Below are positions 4,897-5,271 of a stretch of DNA of 5,271 nt, piece by piece; position 1 is the first letter of the stretch; every line of letters begins with the position of its first letter. The stretch comes from Streptococcaceae bacterium (GTDB taxonomy: Bacteria > Bacillota > Bacilli > Lactobacillales > Streptococcaceae): assembly GCA_902836505.1 (NCBI GenBank), contig CADFQU010000082.1, positions 1 to 5,271 of the forward strand, read 5' to 3'. Both the position numbers and the translations under genes were made by a program. Below the pieces are notes generated by a model. That model was not told the origin of the DNA, made no database searches, and saw nothing but the letters and a program-made list of their open reading frames with translations.

Positions 4897-5271
4897 ATGC
4901 GTGTCACCATCAAAGATGTAGCCAAACTTGCTGGCGTTGCACCATCTACCGTTACACGAGTGATTCAAAATAAATCTACCATCAGTGAAGCCACTAAAGA
5001 ACGGGTTCGTTCTGCCATGAAAGAACTAGATTACCATCCAAACCTCAATGCTCGTAGCTTAGTGAGCCAATCCAGTCAGGTGATTGCCCTTGTCTTGCCT
5101 GACGAGAGTGATGTGTTCTTCCAAAACCCCTTCTTCCCTACGGTCCTCCGTGGGATTAGTCAGGTTGCTTCTGATTATGGCTATGCCATTCAGATTTGTA
5201 CAGGGGCTAATGAAACCCACCGCCTCGATCAACTCAAACAAATGATTTATGGTAAGCGGGTAGATGGGCTC
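4897..5271 (+). CDS. malR: LacI/GalR-family maltose repressor MalR, 5' part only
   Basis: DNA-binding repressor expected to shut off the malX and divergent promoters without maltose. Only 125 codons are inside the window; the frame is open at the right edge and the family is usually about 330 residues. Translation starts MRVTIKDVAKLAGVAPSTVTRVIQ, a typical LacI helix-turn-helix at residues 4-23, with recognition-helix residues A15, P16 and S17 where LacI has Ser-Tyr-Gln. A second part (residues 24-47, ISEATKERVRSAMKELDYHP) and the hinge helix PNLNARSLVSQ (48-58), with Leu55 where LacI has the base-inserting leucine, follow. The effector-binding domain begins near residue 62 (VIALVLPDE). Together with the palindromic, CG-centred sites upstream of malX this supports the MalR assignment. 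CcpA is excluded by context and by the different recognition helix. Confidence 0.93.
   Translation, partial: MRVTIKDVAKLAGVAPSTVTRVIQNKSTISEATKERVRSAMKELDYHPNLNARSLVSQSSQVIALVLPDESDVFFQNPFFPTVLRGISQVASDYGYAIQICTGANETHRLDQLKQMIYGKRVDGL

Noticed and set aside
1..5271. CRISPR array, tRNA or rRNA gene, insertion sequence, phage or defence genes
   Set aside because: No regularly spaced direct repeats, cloverleaf arms, transposase or phage-like proteins are visible; all long reading frames on the + strand are accounted for by the mal genes.

Overview
The window carries the left part of a maltose/maltodextrin uptake locus of a Streptococcus. Gene order (malX-malC-malD-malA-malR, all on the + strand) and protein features match the locus known from Streptococcus pneumoniae. 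The proteins look like orthologues from a related mitis/sanguinis-type streptococcus, and I do not assign a species. The low G+C content, Gram-positive Shine-Dalgarno sites and a lipoprotein (not periplasmic) binding protein support a Firmicutes host.

Layout. Bases 1-366 are a non-coding regulatory region. At its right end is a good + strand promoter (TTGCAA, 17 bp, TATACT) for malX. At its left end is a - strand promoter (TTGCAT, 17 bp, TATAAT) that points out of the window; in S. pneumoniae the genes in that position are malM/malQ-malP. Five AACGTT-centred palindromes surround these promoters and resemble both the MalR operator and CcpA cre sites. Phased A5T5 tracts lie just upstream of the malX -35. 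Then come malX (367-1623, maltodextrin-binding lipoprotein), an 81-nt gap with a GC-rich hairpin, malC (1705-3000) and malD (3002-3844), the two permease subunits. A 228-nt gap dominated by a 109-nt imperfect palindrome follows, then malA (4073-4885, a DUF1189-type membrane protein) and malR (from 4897, LacI-family repressor), which is cut by the window edge after 125 codons.

How it works together. MalX captures maltodextrins at the cell surface and hands them to the MalC-MalD channel. No ATPase gene is present, which fits the known use in streptococci of a shared ATPase (MsmK/MalK type) encoded elsewhere. MalR, the last gene seen, should repress both promoters through the palindromes upstream of malX, and CcpA probably uses some of the same sites for catabolite repression.

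This is a known type of locus, not a new system. The observations most worth a second look are the near-mirror-image operator layout of the two divergent promoters, with paired palindromes that also fold into leader-RNA hairpins, and the long palindrome between malD and malA, which could be a small dispersed element or an RNA control structure.
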